Below are positions 6,267-8,264 of a stretch of 8,264 nucleotides of DNA, one piece after another. The DNA comes from an uncultured Collinsella sp. (GTDB lineage: Bacteria; Actinomycetota; Coriobacteriia; Coriobacteriales; Coriobacteriaceae): positions 1 through 8,264 of the forward strand of contig CABSMV010000089.1 of NCBI GenBank assembly GCA_902478935.1. Reading direction: 5' to 3'. The translations under genes were made by a program, and so were the position numbers. Below the pieces are notes generated by a model that saw only the letters and a program-made list of their open reading frames with translations, was not told the origin of the DNA and did not search any database. How positions within the stretch are numbered: the stretch's first letter is position 1; each line of letters starts with the position of its first letter.

Positions 6267-7634
6267 ATGATCATCATCAAAAACGGCGCGCTCGTGACGC
6301 CACAGGGGTTTCGCCGCGCCGATCTTGCCATGGAGGGCGATAAGATCGTGCGGATCGCCGCAGCGATTGAGCCGGCCGAGGGCGATACTGTTGAGGATGC
6401 CGTGGGCTGTTGGGTGTTCCCCGGCTTTATCGACGGCCACACGCACATGCAGTGCTGGACCGGCATGGATTGGACAGCCGATAGCTTTGAGACCGGCACG
6501 CGCGCGGCTGCCTGCGGCGGTACGACGACCATCGTGGACTACGCGACGGCCGATCGCGGCGTGACCATGCCCGATGCCCTTGCCGAGTGGCATCATCGCG
6601 CCGACGGCACCTGCACGGCAAACTACGCTTTTCATATGGCACTCGCCGAGTGGAATGAGCGCAACCGCGCCGATCTTTCGGCTATGCGCGAGGCGGGCGT
6701 ATCGTCGTTTAAGACCTACTTTGCCTACGATCATTTGCGCCTGGACGATGCCGAGACGCTCGAGGTGCTCGAGGAGCTCAAGCGTATTGGCGGCATACTG
6801 TGCGTGCATTGCGAGAACGGTACGCTGGTGAATGAGCTGCAGAAGCGCGTGTACGAGCAGGGGATTCATGGGCCCGAGGGGCATGCGCTCAGCCGTCCGG
6901 ACGTGTGCGAGGGTGAGGCCGTGAGCCGCCTGCTGTATCTGGCGCACCTGGCCGGGGACGCTCCGGTCAACGTGGTGCACCTTTCGACCAAGCTGGGGCT
7001 CGAGGCCATCCGTGCTGCCAAAGCGCGCGGGCAGAAGAATATCTATGTCGAGACCTGCCCCCAGTATCTGATGCTCGACGACACCTGTTATCTGGAGCAG
7101 GGCGAGGACGGCTTTGCGGGCGCCAAGTATGTGATGAGCCCGCCGCTGCGCCATGCCGGTGACCGTGCCGCGCTGCGCGAGGCGCTTGTGGCCGGCGAGA
7201 TCGATACTATCGCCACCGACCACTGCAGCTTTAACCTGCACGGGCAAAAGGACCGCGGGCGCGACGACTTCCGCGCGATTCCCAACGGCGGGCCCGGTGT
7301 GGAGCATCGTCCCGTCGCGATTGCCACGAGCTTTGAAGGGCAACTGGGCCCCGAGGATCTGTGCCGCTTGATGAGCGAGAACCCGGCGCGCGTCTTTGGC
7401 ATGTATCCGCGCAAGGGCTGTCTTGCCGAGGGCTCCGACGCCGACGTGTGCGTGTGGGATCCAAAGGCGCGCTGGACCATTAGCGCGGCGACGCAGCATC
7501 AGGCCGTGGACTACACGCCGCTCGAGGGTTTTGAGGCACATGGCCGCGCCAAGGCCGTGTTTGTGAACGGCGTGCTGGCGGCACGCGACGGCGAGCCCAC
7601 CGGAGCCCAGCCCGGCCGCTACGTCCCCCGCTAG
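6267..7634 (+). CDS. hydA: Dihydropyrimidinase / D-hydantoinase family amidohydrolase
   Basis: A 455-residue cyclic amidohydrolase (HyuA in the E. coli island, about 461 residues). It hydrolyses a ring amide in hydantoins, dihydropyrimidines or related cyclic ureides. The full metal set is visible: GFIDGHTHMQ with His58 and His60, SFKTYFAY with the lysine expected to be carbamylated at Lys149 and a catalytic Tyr nearby, HCENG with His181, VHLS with His238, ETCPQYL at 262-268, and ATDHCSF with Asp318. The C-terminal part (GCLAEGSDADVCVWDP at 384-399) is the usual beta-sandwich. AAGGAG at 6257-6262 overlaps the end of the mocA stop codon, so translation is probably coupled. Besides purine breakdown, E. 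coli HyuA acts on phenylhydantoin in vitro, so the natural substrate is open. In this setting it likely opens a purine-derived imidazolone or pyrimidine ring. Confidence 0.92.
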   Translation: MIIIKNGALVTPQGFRRADLAMEGDKIVRIAAAIEPAEGDTVEDAVGCWVFPGFIDGHTHMQCWTGMDWTADSFETGTRAAACGGTTTIVDYATADRGVTMPDALAEWHHRADGTCTANYAFHMALAEWNERNRADLSAMREAGVSSFKTYFAYDHLRLDDAETLEVLEELKRIGGILCVHCENGTLVNELQKRVYEQGIHGPEGHALSRPDVCEGEAVSRLLYLAHLAGDAPVNVVHLSTKLGLEAIRAAKARGQKNIYVETCPQYLMLDDTCYLEQGEDGFAGAKYVMSPPLRHAGDRAALREALVAGEIDTIATDHCSFNLHGQKDRGRDDFRAIPNGGPGVEHRPVAIATSFEGQLGPEDLCRLMSENPARVFGMYPRKGCLAEGSDADVCVWDPKARWTISAATQHQAVDYTPLEGFEAHGRAKAVFVNGVLAARDGEPTGAQPGRYVPR

Positions 7635-7660
7635 CAGCAAAGATGCCGTGTCCCCTCCGC

Positions 7661-7727
7661 AGTTGCGGTGAAATACGGACTGTTTGCGGCCGTTAGGCGG
7701 CCAAACAGTCCGTATTTCACCGCAACT
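7661..7727. terminator. 67-base perfect-stem hairpin between convergent hydA and yqeC
   Basis: The arms 7661-7686 and 7702-7727 are perfectly complementary over 26 bp. The inner part adds GCCG/CGGC around a TTAGG loop. It lies 26 bases after the hydA stop and 16 bases after the yqeC stop on the other strand, which is the place for a bidirectional terminator. It lacks a U-tract, and the stem is far longer than terminators need, so it may instead be a dispersed palindromic repeat or an RNA-processing site. Confidence 0.65.
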
Positions 7728-7743
7728 GACGAGATGGGGCCGG

Positions 7744-8235
7744 CTATTTGAGGCTGCTGGCGACGACGGGTCGGCCGAGGGCTGCCTCGAAGCGGTCGGC
7801 CATTGTGGGGTCGCTGAGCGTGTCGACTTGGTTGAGCATGATGCGGGCATTGTTGAGGTTCAGCATCCGCAGCTCGGAATTGAGCACCTGGGCGACGCGC
7901 TCGGGCGTGGCGATGTCGGTGAGCTCGCAGCCGCAACGCTCGCAAAAGAGCTCGGGGCGGTGGACGGCTTCGTGGATGGGCTTGCCGAGCCCTGAGGCGC
8001 CGACGATCCAGACGATGTTGGCCGTGCCAGAGGGAATCACCGGCTCCCAGGCGGCGTGGGCCTTGAGCGGGAGCCGCTTGCTGCCGTCCGCCTCGGCCAG
8101 GACGTAGTCAAAGCGCTGCGCCAGCTCGTTGAGCGGCTCAGCGGGGGCGGAGAGCTTGCCTGTCTCCGGGTCCAAGACACCCGCCTGGCAGATACTTCCG
8201 CGGCTTATGCCCGCGCATGCCTCGCAGGTGCAGCC
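7744..8235 (-). CDS. yqeC: YqeC-like selenium-dependent hydroxylase accessory protein, 5'-truncated
   Basis: The frame reads leftward from the contig end to TAG at 7746-7744, giving 163 genuine residues without a native start. Recognised elements are FDYVLAEADGSKRLPLKAHA (residues 42-61), the EPVIP segment at 64-68, and the NKxD-like LNQVD at 134-138. Together these fit the YqeC family, putative P-loop proteins genetically linked to selenium-dependent molybdenum hydroxylases. E. coli YqeC is about 256 residues, so the N-terminal part, with the expected GGGKTT-type loop, is missing. The apparent start at 8250 (MYKRQ) is encoded by sequencing adapter and must be dropped. Unusual cysteines are present: C2, C4, C7, C16 near the break and C98, C101, C103 (CERCGC). 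It is convergent with mocA-hydA. Its biochemical role is not established. Confidence 0.82.
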   Translation of the reverse strand, partial: GCTCEACAGISRGSICQAGVLDPETGKLSAPAEPLNELAQRFDYVLAEADGSKRLPLKAHAAWEPVIPSGTANIVWIVGASGLGKPIHEAVHRPELFCERCGCELTDIATPERVAQVLNSELRMLNLNNARIMLNQVDTLSDPTMADRFEAALGRPVVASSLK

Positions 8236-8264
8236 CTGTCTCTTATACACATCTGACGCTGCCG
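8236..8264. other. Nextera transposon adapter left at contig end
   Basis: The last 29 bases begin with CTGTCTCTTATACACATCT, the Tn5 mosaic-end sequence used in Nextera libraries, and go on with GACGCTGCCG, the start of the read-1 adapter. They are not genomic. They give a false N-terminus (MYKRQ) to the minus-strand yqeC fragment and a false C-terminus (SLIHI) in a plus-strand shadow frame. Confidence 0.98.

Noticed and set aside
6252..7850. Minus-strand open frame of about 532 codons
   Set aside because: It is antisense to hydA and runs through the 67-base hairpin into yqeC in another frame; a shadow of hydA codon bias.
8056..8256. Plus-strand frame ending in SLIHI
   Set aside because: Its end is encoded by the Nextera adapter and the rest is antisense to yqeC.

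Overview
The window is about 60% G+C, densely coded, and carries strongly G/C-ending codons. Protein content and gene style suggest an anaerobic gut actinobacterium of the class Coriobacteriia, and Collinsella or a close relative is my best guess. That placement is inferred from familiarity with such proteins; no search was run. The two ends of the contig look artefactual. Bases 1-39 are an exact inverted copy of 53-91, and bases 8236-8264 are Nextera transposon adapter.

Layout, left to right. A truncated minus-strand gene of unknown function (1-197) has its own -10 box. Next is a minus-strand YheO-like PAS/HTH regulator (321-974). It is divergent from a plus-strand set: ygeX diaminopropionate ammonia-lyase (1252-2466), ygeY M20 amidohydrolase (2704-4089) and ygeW knotted carbamoyltransferase (4291-5493). 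These are separated by structured gaps and closed by a U-tract terminator near 5517-5556. A second plus-strand unit holds mocA-like molybdopterin nucleotidyltransferase (5644-6258) and a hydantoinase/dihydropyrimidinase hydA (6267-7634), which are translationally coupled. A convergent, 5'-truncated yqeC (7744-8235, minus) is separated from hydA by a very long perfect hairpin. No gene-free stretch exceeds 300 bases.

Functionally this is part of the set known in E. coli as the yge/yqe/ygf island (ygeW, ygeX, ygeY, hyuA, yqeC, mocA/ygfJ, ygfK, ssnA, xdhD). Homologues of it in gut anaerobes have been linked to anaerobic uric acid and purine breakdown. The expected logic is that a selenium-dependent molybdenum hydroxylase, encoded outside this window and matured with the help of MocA and YqeC, acts on the purine. 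Ring-opening hydrolases (HydA, YgeY) and a catabolic transcarbamylase (YgeW) then dismantle the ureido products. YgeX finally deaminates 2,3-diaminopropionate to pyruvate and ammonia. The order of these steps is inference. The YheO-like regulator and two identical-architecture dyads (AACAAA-N3-TTTGTT) in the divergent promoter are the likely control point.
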